Positions 30,556 through 38,665 of a stretch of DNA of 64,000 nt are shown in pieces. The translations under genes and the position numbers were made by a program. The stretch spans positions 2,604,001-2,668,000 of the forward strand of contig NZ_CP139969.1 in the NCBI RefSeq assembly GCF_034424645.1, given 5' to 3'. This DNA comes from Bordetella avium. GTDB taxonomy: Bacteria > Pseudomonadota > Gammaproteobacteria > Burkholderiales > Burkholderiaceae_B. Numbering within the stretch: the first letter of the stretch is position 1; each line of letters opens with the position of its first letter. Below the pieces are notes generated by a model that was given only the letters and a program-made list of their open reading frames with translations, had not been told where the DNA came from and made no database searches.

Positions 30556-31719
30556 TTAGAAGCGGTGGCGAACACCGACGCCGACAGCCGTGCTCTTCAC
30601 GTCGTCTTGGAAGGCGTAGTTCTTGGCGTACGAAGCGTAGGTGTACAGGTTGGTGCGCTTGGACAGATCGTAGGTGTAGCCCAGCGAGAAGACGTTCATC
30701 GTCTCGTCAGCACCCTTGACACCAGTCAACTTGTTGTTGCTGGGGTCAACCATTTGCCACGAACCGAAGACGTTCGAAGCACCGCCGATCGGGGCGCTCA
30801 GGCCGACCATGTAGCTGTTGGCCTTGAAGCCGTCAGCAAACACGTTGGTGCCGAAGCCGGACAGGCTGGTGCCGCTCGGCAGCGATTGACCAGCGAACCA
30901 ACCGTCGGTGGTGCGGCCGTAGGCCAGCGCCAGCTTGACGACTTCGAAGTCATACGAACCGCCGATGGCGTAAGCGCGCGGCGTAGCGTTCGTTTGAGCG
31001 TTCGACAGCTTGTTCGAAGCGTTCAGTTGGTCGTACGACAGAGCAACATTCAACGGGCCGTTGGTGTAACGCAGACCGGTGGTGATGGCGCGGGTGTTGT
31101 CGGCGGTAGCGAAGCCGGTTTGGCCAGGAACGCCGTTCTTGGTGTAAACACCGTTCACGAAGCCGTCTTTGTCCGACTTGGTGTCATCAGCCGAGAACGA
31201 GTAGCCGATACCGAACTGGAAGCCGCTGAACGACGGGGTTTGGTACATGACCATGTTGTCGTAGCGGACGGTGTTGGCAGCGCTCAGGCCAACGCCGATG
31301 TTGGCTTGACCGAAGCCGGCGCCGAACGGATCGATCGAACCGAAGTACTTCGAAGCGATGTTGGTTTGACGACCGAAGTCCAGACGGCCCCAGGAGGCGC
31401 TTTGCAGACCGACAGTGGCTTGACGACCGAACAGACGACCGCCTTGAGCCGAGTTACCGTTGCTCGAGTCAAAGCCCGATTCCAGCTGGAAAACGGCTTG
31501 CAGGCCGTCACCCAGATCTTCCGTGCCACGCAGGCCCCAGCGGGAGCCGTTCTGCACGCCGTTGATCATGCCGACGCGGCTGGCGTCGTAGCCCGTACCC
31601 TTGACCTTGTTGTAGCCGATACCGGTATCGATGATGCCGTAGAGGGTCACCGACGTTTCAGCTTGGGCGACACCAGCGAAGCCAGCGAGCAGGGCGGCTG
31701 CGAGCAGAGTCTTTTTCAT
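30556..31719 (-). CDS. Major outer-membrane porin (Gram-negative porin family)
   Basis: This 387-residue precursor has a signal peptide (MKKTLLAAALLAGFAGVAQA, cleaved before ETSVTLYG). The mature protein begins with the betaproteobacterial porin strand SVTLYGIIDTGIGY, contains the LGLRGTEDLGDGLQAVFQLE-like region, and ends in a phenylalanine (VGVRHRF), as barrel proteins require for assembly. It resembles the general anion-selective porin that lies next to nuoA in Bordetella. A ribosome binding site, GGAGA, is eight bases before the ATG, and codon use appears highly biased, as in abundant proteins. Confidence 0.93.
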   Translation of the reverse strand: MKKTLLAAALLAGFAGVAQAETSVTLYGIIDTGIGYNKVKGTGYDASRVGMINGVQNGSRWGLRGTEDLGDGLQAVFQLESGFDSSNGNSAQGGRLFGRQATVGLQSASWGRLDFGRQTNIASKYFGSIDPFGAGFGQANIGVGLSAANTVRYDNMVMYQTPSFSGFQFGIGYSFSADDTKSDKDGFVNGVYTKNGVPGQTGFATADNTRAITTGLRYTNGPLNVALSYDQLNASNKLSNAQTNATPRAYAIGGSYDFEVVKLALAYGRTTDGWFAGQSLPSGTSLSGFGTNVFADGFKANSYMVGLSAPIGGASNVFGSWQMVDPSNNKLTGVKGADETMNVFSLGYTYDLSKRTNLYTYASYAKNYAFQDDVKSTAVGVGVRHRF

Positions 31720-32042
31720 TTAAGAAATCTCCGTAGATTTGAGTGACAAGAGCAGCACAGCCGCACGACCAGGCCTGCCGCCCCCCTAACTCCGCTAAGG
31801 GAAGTTGACGCTATTGCATCAAAATTCCCGGGGGCTGGCTATGCCGAGCTGCAGAAAACACCCGCTTTGCCTCGGCACTGTTGGCTCAATGCAACACCCC
31901 GTCCCCTTTAGCCCCGTTGAGCGCGGGCTTACCCTTAGCCAGCAGGAAGACGCTTTTCCGACACCAAACAACGATCTACCTAGATACTATGATTTAATAA
32001 CAGCGTTATTTTTTTAAAACATTGATATCCCTTTGACTTGAT
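31720..32042. promoter_or_regulatory. Divergent porin/TetR intergenic region with an operator candidate at 31996-32010
   Basis: This 323-base gap separates the porin from the divergent tetR gene. AATAAC at 31996-32001 and GTTATT at 32005-32010 form a perfect inverted repeat with a three-base centre, 33 bases before the TetR start, a position suited to autoregulation. The stretch 31980-32040 is AT-rich. No gene is visible in the rest; a C-rich track near 31780 is unexplained. Confidence 0.45.
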
Positions 32043-32645
32043 ATGACAGAGCCCTCTCGGTCGGATCGGCTGGCCAAGCTGCGGCGCCAGATCATTCTGG
32101 ACGCCGCGGAACGCGTGTTCGCACGCGACGGACTGGAACAAACCACCATTCGGGCCATCGCCAGAGAGGCGGGCTGCACAACAGGCGCCATCTACCCTTG
32201 GTTCGAGGGCAAAGAAGCCATTTATGGCGAGCTGTTGCGCTCGTCTCTGCTGCGCCTACTCAGCCACCTCGACCTTGAACTGAGCCTGGCGGCGCCCGCC
32301 GGGGCCGCGCGCGCGGCTATCGAGGGTTTCTTCGCCTATTACGCCGACCGGGAAACCGAGTTCTCGCTCGGCCTCTATCTTTATAGAGGCCTGGCGCCGC
32401 GCGGCCTGGGCCGGGAGACGGACGAGGCGCTCAATGCACTACTGCGCCAGTGTGTAGACCGCCTCGGCAAGGGATTGGCCGCCAGCAAGGGTTGGTCGGC
32501 CGAACAGGTGGCGGTGGAAGAAATCAATGTGTTTACCTATTTGATGGGCCTGCTGCTGATGCATCACACCCGGCGGGTCAAATCCCTGCACCAGCGCGCC
32601 GACACGCTGCTGGACCATTATTGCCTGGCCTTGGAGCAACGCTGA
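32043..32645 (+). CDS. TetR/AcrR family transcriptional regulator
   Basis: This 200-residue repressor-type protein has an N-terminal helix-turn-helix typical of TetR (IILDAAERVFARDGLEQTTIRAIAREAGCTTGAIYPWFEGKEAIYGELL, residues 17-66). The C-terminal ligand domain is not specific. It is followed one base later by a thioesterase and a short Rossmann protein, its likely targets. The inverted repeat at 31996-32010 is a candidate binding site. The ligand is unknown. Confidence 0.9.
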   Translation: MTEPSRSDRLAKLRRQIILDAAERVFARDGLEQTTIRAIAREAGCTTGAIYPWFEGKEAIYGELLRSSLLRLLSHLDLELSLAAPAGAARAAIEGFFAYYADRETEFSLGLYLYRGLAPRGLGRETDEALNALLRQCVDRLGKGLAASKGWSAEQVAVEEINVFTYLMGLLLMHHTRRVKSLHQRADTLLDHYCLALEQR

Positions 32646-32646
32646 T

Positions 32647-33069
32647 ATGGATACGCAGAGCGCCCGGATGACGCTTGCCGAGTTTCGCCAGTTGCTGGCC
32701 GACCAGCACCCCTTCTCTCAGTTACTAGGCATCGAGGTGGAGGCGATAGGCCCCGGCACGGCAAACCTGCGACTGCCGCCCAGCGAGCGGCATCTGCGCC
32801 TGGGCGACATCGTGGCCGGCCCCATGCTGATGGGGCTGGCCGATGTCGCACTGTATGCGGCCGTGGTGGGCGCAACCGGCCAAGCAGGCGCGTTAACCGC
32901 CAGCCTGACCATCAACTATCTGCGCAAGGCGCCAGCGGGCGCGATCCTGGCCGAGGCCCGCCTGCTAAAGGTAGGCCGCCTGACAGCCGGAGAGGTGACG
33001 CTACGCGCCGAGCGAGGCGGCGAGCCGGTGGCGCATAGCGTCAGCACCTGGTCTGTGCCTGCGCCATGA
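32647..33069 (+). CDS. PaaI-type hotdog thioesterase
   Basis: The product has 140 residues. The hotdog-fold core is recognised by LGIEVEAIGPGTANLRLP, the catalytic helix GDIVAGPMLMGLADVALYAA, where the aspartate acts, and the strand LTASLTINYLRKAPAG. Family members hydrolyse acyl-CoA thioesters; the specific substrate is unknown. It starts one base after the TetR stop and overlaps the next gene by an ATGA, so the three form an operon. Confidence 0.88.
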   Translation: MDTQSARMTLAEFRQLLADQHPFSQLLGIEVEAIGPGTANLRLPPSERHLRLGDIVAGPMLMGLADVALYAAVVGATGQAGALTASLTINYLRKAPAGAILAEARLLKVGRLTAGEVTLRAERGGEPVAHSVSTWSVPAP

Positions 33070-33479
33070 AGGTCAGCATCATCGGCATGAAGGGCCCCGG
33101 CGGGCGCGCCGCCCGACTCTTGCTGGCGCAACGGCCGGAACTCGACCTGACCGTCTACGACCGCGCCCCCGAACGCTGCGAGACCTTGCGCGGGCTGGCC
33201 ACCCTGGCCGGCAGCGCGGCCGAAGCCCTGCGTGAGTCGCAGATCATTGTGCTGGCCCTGGATGACCCGCGCGAGATCGACCGCAGCCTCAAACGCTATA
33301 GCGATGGCGCCGTCAATGTCCGGCTGGCAGGCAAACAGGTTTGGGATCTCTGCCCCCAGGCCGGCGAATGGGGCCGGCGGCTGAGCGGCGCGATCGGACA
33401 GGCGGGCGCGGCCTACCGGCCCGCCACCCCGGAGACCCTGCCAAGGCTTATCGCCGCAGCCCCCGTTCGGCCCCTGTGA
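33066..33479 (+). CDS. Short Rossmann-like protein, possibly a truncated NAD(P)-dependent dehydrogenase
   Basis: This 137-residue product begins MKVSIIGMKGPGGRAARLLL, like the nucleotide-binding start of hydroxyisobutyrate/6-phosphogluconate dehydrogenase-type proteins, but the GxGxxG is imperfect and there is no C-terminal catalytic domain; those enzymes are about 290-300 residues. The middle part IIVLALDDPREI fits the second half of a Rossmann fold. It may be an eroded gene or a small binding protein. Its start overlaps the thioesterase stop, and its last 32 bases overlap the convergent PAP2 gene. Confidence 0.5.
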   Translation: MKVSIIGMKGPGGRAARLLLAQRPELDLTVYDRAPERCETLRGLATLAGSAAEALRESQIIVLALDDPREIDRSLKRYSDGAVNVRLAGKQVWDLCPQAGEWGRRLSGAIGQAGAAYRPATPETLPRLIAAAPVRPL

Positions 33480-34179
33480 TGCAGAGCAGCAGCCAAAGCG
33501 CACTGACGGCGAAGCCCGCCACCACATCGCTGAAATAATGGACTTGCAGCAACACCCGGCTCACGCCTATGGCCGTCACCAGCGCGGCGGTCAGTGCCAC
33601 GCAGACGGGCCGCAGCCTTTCCGGCAGGAGACGCAATAGCAAATAGCAGGCAAAGCCATAGACCGCCATAGAGGCGGAAGCATGCCCACTGGGAAAGCTG
33701 AAACCGCTAGCATGGGCGAAGCCGTGACTGAAGTCCGGCCGATCGCGCTGAATGAGATGCTTCAGCACCCAATTGAGCCCCCCGCTGCCTGCCGTGGCCG
33801 CCACCGCCAGCACCCACTGCCGGCGCAGAAGCAAGAGCAACACCATGACAAGGGCCAGGGCGCCCAGTACACGGCGGTCACCCAGATAGGTGAACCAGGA
33901 CAATATCCCAAGCAGCTCCGGCGAGGCCGAACGGCCGAGCGCGCGCGCCAGGGCAGTATCGAACGCCACCAGACTGCCGCCCTGGCGCACGGCCAGGGCC
34001 AGCCAGAGAAACAGCGCGGCCATTAGAACGGCGAAGGCGCCGTAGAGGAGGCCGCGCCGCCCGGGTCGGGCGTCTCTGAAGGCGTGCCAGAACAGGCCGC
34101 CCAACACGGCGCTCAGGACAGGAAGGCCGCAGAGCCAGTAATAGGGATGAGCCGCAGCCCAGATGGCGAAATCATTCAT
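33448..34179 (-). CDS. PAP2-family phosphatase, membrane-bound
   Basis: This 243-residue protein has about six membrane segments and the three PAP2 motifs: KHLIQRDRP, FPSGHAS and SRVLLQVHYFSDVVAG, which contain the catalytic histidines. Such enzymes dephosphorylate lipid phosphates such as undecaprenyl diphosphate or phosphatidate on the periplasmic side; the substrate here is unknown. It lies 41 bases downstream of the metallophosphoesterase gene, probably in the same transcript. Confidence 0.9.
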   Translation of the reverse strand: MNDFAIWAAAHPYYWLCGLPVLSAVLGGLFWHAFRDARPGRRGLLYGAFAVLMAALFLWLALAVRQGGSLVAFDTALARALGRSASPELLGILSWFTYLGDRRVLGALALVMVLLLLLRRQWVLAVAATAGSGGLNWVLKHLIQRDRPDFSHGFAHASGFSFPSGHASASMAVYGFACYLLLRLLPERLRPVCVALTAALVTAIGVSRVLLQVHYFSDVVAGFAVSALWLLLCITGAERGLRR

Positions 34180-34220
34180 CTTTCATTGGCCTTGCGGCCT
34201 TCTCTTTCCTGCTTTCTTGA

Positions 34221-35003
34221 TCAGGGACGCGACAGCGTCAAGGTTTGCACCACCGTCTCCTGAAAACCGGAGGCGGCGTTGAAGTCCCAGCGCTGCACCA
34301 GGCAGACATCATGACCGCCGTGCTCAATCAGATTAACGGAATTCGGCATGCCGCCCCGCAGGCGGCTCGACACGGCCGTTCCGGCCTGTAGACACCAGGC
34401 GCAACGGCTGCCGCCCAAAGGCAGCATATAGGGCAAGTGGGCATGGCCCGCCGCGATGAAATCGGCGCCGGCATCCACCCAGGCCGGAACCGCCAACTCC
34501 CGGCGGATGAGCAGATTGGCGCTGTCGCCCGCTTTCGGACCGCGCACCGGATGATGCAGCATAACGATGCGCAACTGCCCCGGACGGGCGGCGCGCAGCC
34601 GACTCGCAACGCGCTCGATCTGCTCGGGCGAGACCTCTCCATGCTTGCGCCGCGAGGGACGCGAGCTGTTCACGCCAACCACCAACAAGTGCTCGCCGTC
34701 AAAAACCGGCTCAAGATTTACCCCCATCGCTCGCCGGTAATTGCCGTAAGGGTTGAACAGACGCGCCGCCAGATTGAAAAGCGGCATATCGTGATTGCCC
34801 GGCACGGTCAGCACCGGGCGCCGCAGGCCCTGGACGAATTGCCGCGCGGCGGCGAACTGCCCCCGGCGCGCCCGCTGCGTGATATCGCCGCTCAGCAACA
34901 CGAGATCGGGGTCGAGACGCTGGATCAGCACCTCGAGCGCCTGCACCACCGGCACGACCTGCCTGCCGAAATGGGTGTCGGAGATGTGCAGCACCCGCGT
35001 CAT
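34221..35003 (-). CDS. Calcineurin-like metallophosphoesterase
   Basis: This 260-residue cytoplasmic protein has the five family blocks: HISDTHFGR, LLSGDITQRA, VPGNHDMP, MLHHPVRG and AAGHAHLPY, which bind two metal ions. It resembles the cyclic-nucleotide/3',5'-phosphodiesterase-like group, but substrate specificity cannot be read from the sequence. It is upstream of the PAP2 gene on the same strand. Confidence 0.9.
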   Translation of the reverse strand: MTRVLHISDTHFGRQVVPVVQALEVLIQRLDPDLVLLSGDITQRARRGQFAAARQFVQGLRRPVLTVPGNHDMPLFNLAARLFNPYGNYRRAMGVNLEPVFDGEHLLVVGVNSSRPSRRKHGEVSPEQIERVASRLRAARPGQLRIVMLHHPVRGPKAGDSANLLIRRELAVPAWVDAGADFIAAGHAHLPYMLPLGGSRCAWCLQAGTAVSSRLRGGMPNSVNLIEHGGHDVCLVQRWDFNAASGFQETVVQTLTLSRP

Positions 35004-35070
35004 ATCCGTACCGGCGGGTAAACCTCAACAAGGCTGAGGCGCCCGGCGAAGCGGGCTAGAGACGGGAAAG

Positions 35071-36021
35071 TCATGGCAGCGAAGATAGCCCAGGCTGCGG
35101 CCTGGCTGCAAGCGGCCTATCAGCCGAATGGGCCGAATGGGCGGCATGAGCCTTAAGCATGCGCACAAAGCGCTGTGTGTGGCGGCTAGGCCGCTCAAAA
35201 CGCGAACGGACCAAACTAAGCGCCAACGGGATGGCCTCCCGCAAGGGCCGGACCACCACGCCAGGCCAGCCCTGACCGCTGACGGAGAATTCATCGACGA
35301 TGGCGACCCCGGCGCCGCTGCCCACCAGCGCGCAGGCCAATTCGGCGCGCACGATGTCCACGGCGGGACGCCAGGCGATGCCGGCACGCTGAAAAGCCGC
35401 CGCCACCAATTGGCCGAAGGGAATATTGCGGTTGTAGAGCACCAGCCGTTCACGGGCCAAGGCCTCCAGCGCCACGACCGCATTGTCCGCCAGGGGATGG
35501 CCCGCCGGCAGAATGCACACCATATGGCCGTCGGCAAAGGTCTCGGCCACGAGATTGGGATGGTCGATCGGCAGCACCGACACGGCCAGCTCGACCTTGC
35601 GCCCGAGCAGCTCATGCGCCATATCGGAGAGCAGCGTGGTGTGGTATTTCACCCGCACATCGGGATGCTCGGCGATATAACGGGCGATCACCGGCGGCAG
35701 GAAATTCAAGGCCAGACTCGGGCTGGAACACAGATTGAGCGTGCCTTCGGGGCGCACCGCGAGGTCTCGCGCCAACTCGTCAATGCGCAGGGCCTCATCG
35801 AAGAGCGGACCGATTTCTTCAAACAGACGCAAGGCTTCGGGCGTGGGCGTCAGCTTGCCCTTGTCGCGCTCGAACAAGCGCAACCCCAAGGTCTGCTCCG
35901 TATGGCTGATGAGACGGCTGACGGCGGGCTGCGAAACGAAAAGCAAACGCGCTGCGCCATTCATGGAGCCGGTCAGCATAACGGCCCGAAAGGCCTCCAT
36001 CTGCCTGAGTTTGAACCGCAT
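35071..36021 (-). CDS. LysR-family transcriptional regulator
   Basis: This 316-residue protein has an N-terminal LysR helix-turn-helix (FRAVMLTGSMNGAARLLFVSQPAVSRLISHTEQTLGLRLFER) and a C-terminal effector-binding domain. It is divergent from a dehydrogenase, Bug and AA_synth gene series and is the likely regulator of that set. A candidate operator lies in the shared 138-base gap. The last ~30 residues (AHAAHSAHSADRPL) look unstructured. Confidence 0.9.
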   Translation of the reverse strand: MRFKLRQMEAFRAVMLTGSMNGAARLLFVSQPAVSRLISHTEQTLGLRLFERDKGKLTPTPEALRLFEEIGPLFDEALRIDELARDLAVRPEGTLNLCSSPSLALNFLPPVIARYIAEHPDVRVKYHTTLLSDMAHELLGRKVELAVSVLPIDHPNLVAETFADGHMVCILPAGHPLADNAVVALEALARERLVLYNRNIPFGQLVAAAFQRAGIAWRPAVDIVRAELACALVGSGAGVAIVDEFSVSGQGWPGVVVRPLREAIPLALSLVRSRFERPSRHTQRFVRMLKAHAAHSAHSADRPLAARPQPGLSSLP

Positions 36022-36046
36022 GGGGCGCGTCTTTCCAATTGAATCG

Positions 36047-36061
36047 ATAACAGATTGTTAT
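36047..36061. promoter_or_regulatory. Candidate LysR-type operator between divergent genes
   Basis: ATAAC at 36047-36051 and GTTAT at 36057-36061 form an inverted repeat with a five-base centre. Within it, T at 36048 and A at 36060 fit the T-N11-A rule for LysR-type binding sites. It lies about 26 bases before the LysR start and 99 before the dehydrogenase start. Confidence 0.5.
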
Positions 36062-36159
36062 AACCTGGATTTAAGTTTGCATTACCGCATAAGCACATGC
36101 TGCCGCTAGGATTTTCGTTTTCATCCGGATCACGCCGGATGCTTCGATAAGGAATAGGC

Positions 36160-37062
36160 ATGATGCAGAAACTGGGTTTCATCGGCTTAGGCATGATGGG
36201 GCTGCCGATGCTGGAAAATCTGGCCCGCGATGCGCGCTGGCGCATTCTGGCTCACGACAGCGCGCAAGCCCCTTTCACCCGCCTGGCCGCGCACCCTGCC
36301 TGGAACCAACGCCTCAGGCGCGCGGCTGATCTGGCGGACCTGGCCGAATGCGATGCCGTCATCACCATGCTGCCCAACAGCCTCATCACCAATGCCGTCG
36401 TGCTGGGTAGCGCGGGCCAGCCCGGCCTGATCGAGATTTTGCGGCCGGGTTCGCTGCTGATCGATATGGGCTCTTCTAATCCGGCCGACACACTGCGACT
36501 GGCCGAAACCTTGAACACGCGCGGCATCAGCATGCTCGACGCGCCAGTGTCCGGCGCCGTCGCCAAGGCCATCGACGGCACGCTCGCCATCATGGCGGGC
36601 GGCCTGCCCGCCGATCTGGAGCGCGCGCTCCCTATTCTGGCGAACATGGGCGCAACCATTATCCCGACCGGAAAGATCGCCTCGGCACACGCCATCAAGG
36701 CCCTGAACAACTATGTTTACGCTGCGGGACTGCTGGCCGCGTCCGAGGCGCTGGCGATCGCCCGCCGCATGGATCTTGACCTTGCCGTTCTGGCGGACGT
36801 TCTGAATGTTTCGAGCGGCCGCAACGTCGCCACAGAGACCAAGCTCAAGCAGTTCATCATCCCCGAAACCTATAACGGCGGCTTCGCGCTGGCGCTGATG
36901 GCCAAGGATCTGGACACCGCGCAATCCTTGCAGGCCCTTACCGGTTTTGAGGCCCGCCAACTCGCGCTGTGCGCAGGTCTCTGGAAAGAAGCGCTGGCGC
37001 AATTGCCGGCTGGCAGCGACAACACCGCCATCTACCGCCATTTGGAGCAACAGGCCATCTAA
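36160..37062 (+). CDS. NAD(P)-dependent dehydrogenase, 3-hydroxyisobutyrate dehydrogenase family
   Basis: This 300-residue enzyme has the Rossmann motif GFIGLGMMG at residues 6-14, the substrate motif LDAPVSGAVAKA and the catalytic region AIKALNNYVYA with K180. The C-terminal helical domain is complete, with KDLDTA. Members oxidise beta-hydroxyacids; the exact substrate is unknown. It is followed by a Bug-type binding protein and an AA_synth-family protein, and is probably controlled by the divergent LysR protein. Confidence 0.88.
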   Translation: MMQKLGFIGLGMMGLPMLENLARDARWRILAHDSAQAPFTRLAAHPAWNQRLRRAADLADLAECDAVITMLPNSLITNAVVLGSAGQPGLIEILRPGSLLIDMGSSNPADTLRLAETLNTRGISMLDAPVSGAVAKAIDGTLAIMAGGLPADLERALPILANMGATIIPTGKIASAHAIKALNNYVYAAGLLAASEALAIARRMDLDLAVLADVLNVSSGRNVATETKLKQFIIPETYNGGFALALMAKDLDTAQSLQALTGFEARQLALCAGLWKEALAQLPAGSDNTAIYRHLEQQAI

Positions 37063-37100
37063 ACGGATCGCGCCGCACCATAACGACAAAGGAGACAACC

Positions 37101-38063
37101 ATGTATAAAACCCTGCTCGCCTTCGTGCTCGGGCTGACGCTGAGCGGACTGGCCGGACCCAGCCGCGCCGCCTATCCGGAACGTCCCATACGCTTAATGG
37201 TGCCCTTCCCGCCCGGCAGCATCACCGATGTGGTCGCACGCAGTCTGGGCCAGGGCATGGCGGCCGATCTGGGCCAGCCGGTCGTCGTGGAAAACAAGCC
37301 TGGCGCCAACGGCATCATCGGCACGCACGATGTTGTGCGCGCCAAACCCGATGGCTATACCCTGGTCGTGGTCGGGGTATCGACCGCGGCCAGCGCGGTC
37401 AGCCTGTTCAAAAACCTGCCCTATGACCCGGCGCGGGATCTGATGCCCATCGGCGCTGTGGCCGAAACGCCTTATTTGCTCGTGGGCAACCACGATGTCG
37501 CCGGCGCTAATGTGGGCGAACTGTTCGAGTACGGCCGCAAACATCCCGGCAAGCTCAGCTATGCCTATGGTTCCGGCAGCGCACAGGTGTTCGGCGCGAA
37601 ACTGGCCGCCATGGGTGATATGAGCGTCACGCACGTGCCTTATCGCGGCGGCCCGCAGGCGCTGACCGACGTCATCGGCGGCACGGTTGACCTGACCTTC
37701 ACTGACCTGGCAAACGGCCTGCGACAGGCACGCGCCGGCAAGGTCAAGATCTATGGCGTGAGCACACCCGAACGCTTTTCCCTCACACCCGACATCCCGA
37801 CCCTGAACGAAAGCGGGGCGCCAGGTTTTGATCTGACGGTCTGGTTCGGCCTCATGGCCCCCGCCGGCATGCCCGCCGAAGTCACCCAACGTCTGGCGCA
37901 AGCCCTGGACAGGGCGCTGGACTCGCCTGCCCTGCGCGAGGCCTATGCCCGCCAAGGCCTGAGCGTAAAGACTCAAAGCCCGGCGCAATTTGGCGCTTTC
38001 GTGCGCAGCGAAATCGACAAATGGGCAGACATCGTCAAAGAAACCGGCATTCCCCCCCAATAA
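37101..38063 (+). CDS. Bug-family periplasmic solute-binding protein (tripartite tricarboxylate type)
   Basis: This 320-residue precursor has a signal peptide cleaved near residue 23 (LSGLAGPSRA before AYPERPIRL). The TctC/Bug pattern is clear: PIRLMVPFPPGSITDVVARSL, VVENKPGANGIIGT and VPYRGGPQALTDVIGG. Bug proteins are greatly expanded in Bordetella and bind carboxylates or amino acids. The ribosome binding site AAAGGAGA lies just before the ATG at 37101, ruling out the longer frame. No tctAB membrane genes are nearby, so it is an orphan or works with a distant permease. Confidence 0.93.
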   Translation: MYKTLLAFVLGLTLSGLAGPSRAAYPERPIRLMVPFPPGSITDVVARSLGQGMAADLGQPVVVENKPGANGIIGTHDVVRAKPDGYTLVVVGVSTAASAVSLFKNLPYDPARDLMPIGAVAETPYLLVGNHDVAGANVGELFEYGRKHPGKLSYAYGSGSAQVFGAKLAAMGDMSVTHVPYRGGPQALTDVIGGTVDLTFTDLANGLRQARAGKVKIYGVSTPERFSLTPDIPTLNESGAPGFDLTVWFGLMAPAGMPAEVTQRLAQALDRALDSPALREAYARQGLSVKTQSPAQFGAFVRSEIDKWADIVKETGIPPQ

Positions 38064-38080
38064 TTTCTGAAGGACGATTC

Positions 38081-38659
38081 ATGTCACTGATCGACATCCG
38101 CAAACGCACTCTCACCATCGAAACCACCTATCACGAGAACGGCCCCGCTCCAGCGCAGCCGCTCAAGCTGGCAGCGGCCTGCGCGGTCATCCGCAATCCC
38201 TATGCCGGCCGCTATGAGCCCGATCTGATGCCTTTCATGGCAGAACTGCGTTCACTCGGCACCTTGCTGGCCACCGAGCTGGTCGACACCCTCGGCAAGG
38301 AAAACGTCGAGGTATACAGCAAGGCCGCGATTGTCGGCGTGAATGGCGAGATGGAGCATGGTGCGGTCTGGCACGAGGCCGGAGGCTGGGCAATGCGCAC
38401 GGTGCTGGGCGAGCCTCGCGCCATGGTGCCTGCCGTCAAGGCGGTCGCTTCGGCCGGCTACCGCATGATGGTGCCGGTGCACTACATCCATGCCTCCTAT
38501 GTGCGCAGCCATTTCAACAGCATCGAGATCGGCATTCAGGACGCGCCGCGCCCGGATGAGATTCTGTTCGCGCTGGTCATGGGCACGGGCGGCCGGGTGC
38601 ATTCGCGCCTGGGCGGCCTGAGCAAGCAAGCTGTTTCGATACACGACGGCCAACGCTGA
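38081..38659 (+). CDS. Amino acid synthesis (AA_synth, PF06684-like) family protein
   Basis: This 192-residue protein resembles the AA_synth family, whose biochemical role is poorly defined. Recognisable parts are ACAVIRNPYAGRYEPDLMPFM near residue 35, YSKAAIVGVNGEMEHGAVWHEAGG in the middle and MGTGGRVHSRLGGL near the end. It follows the Bug gene by 17 bases. Together with the dehydrogenase it suggests catabolism of a hydroxy- or amino-acid-like substrate, which is inference. It converges on the second LysR gene with a gap of only six bases. Confidence 0.78.
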   Translation: MSLIDIRKRTLTIETTYHENGPAPAQPLKLAAACAVIRNPYAGRYEPDLMPFMAELRSLGTLLATELVDTLGKENVEVYSKAAIVGVNGEMEHGAVWHEAGGWAMRTVLGEPRAMVPAVKAVASAGYRMMVPVHYIHASYVRSHFNSIEIGIQDAPRPDEILFALVMGTGGRVHSRLGGLSKQAVSIHDGQR

Positions 38660-38665
38660 ACACCG

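Noticed and set aside
30526..31746. 406-codon plus-strand frame antisense to the porin
   Set aside because: The strongly biased codons of the porin leave the opposite frame open; there is no independent support.
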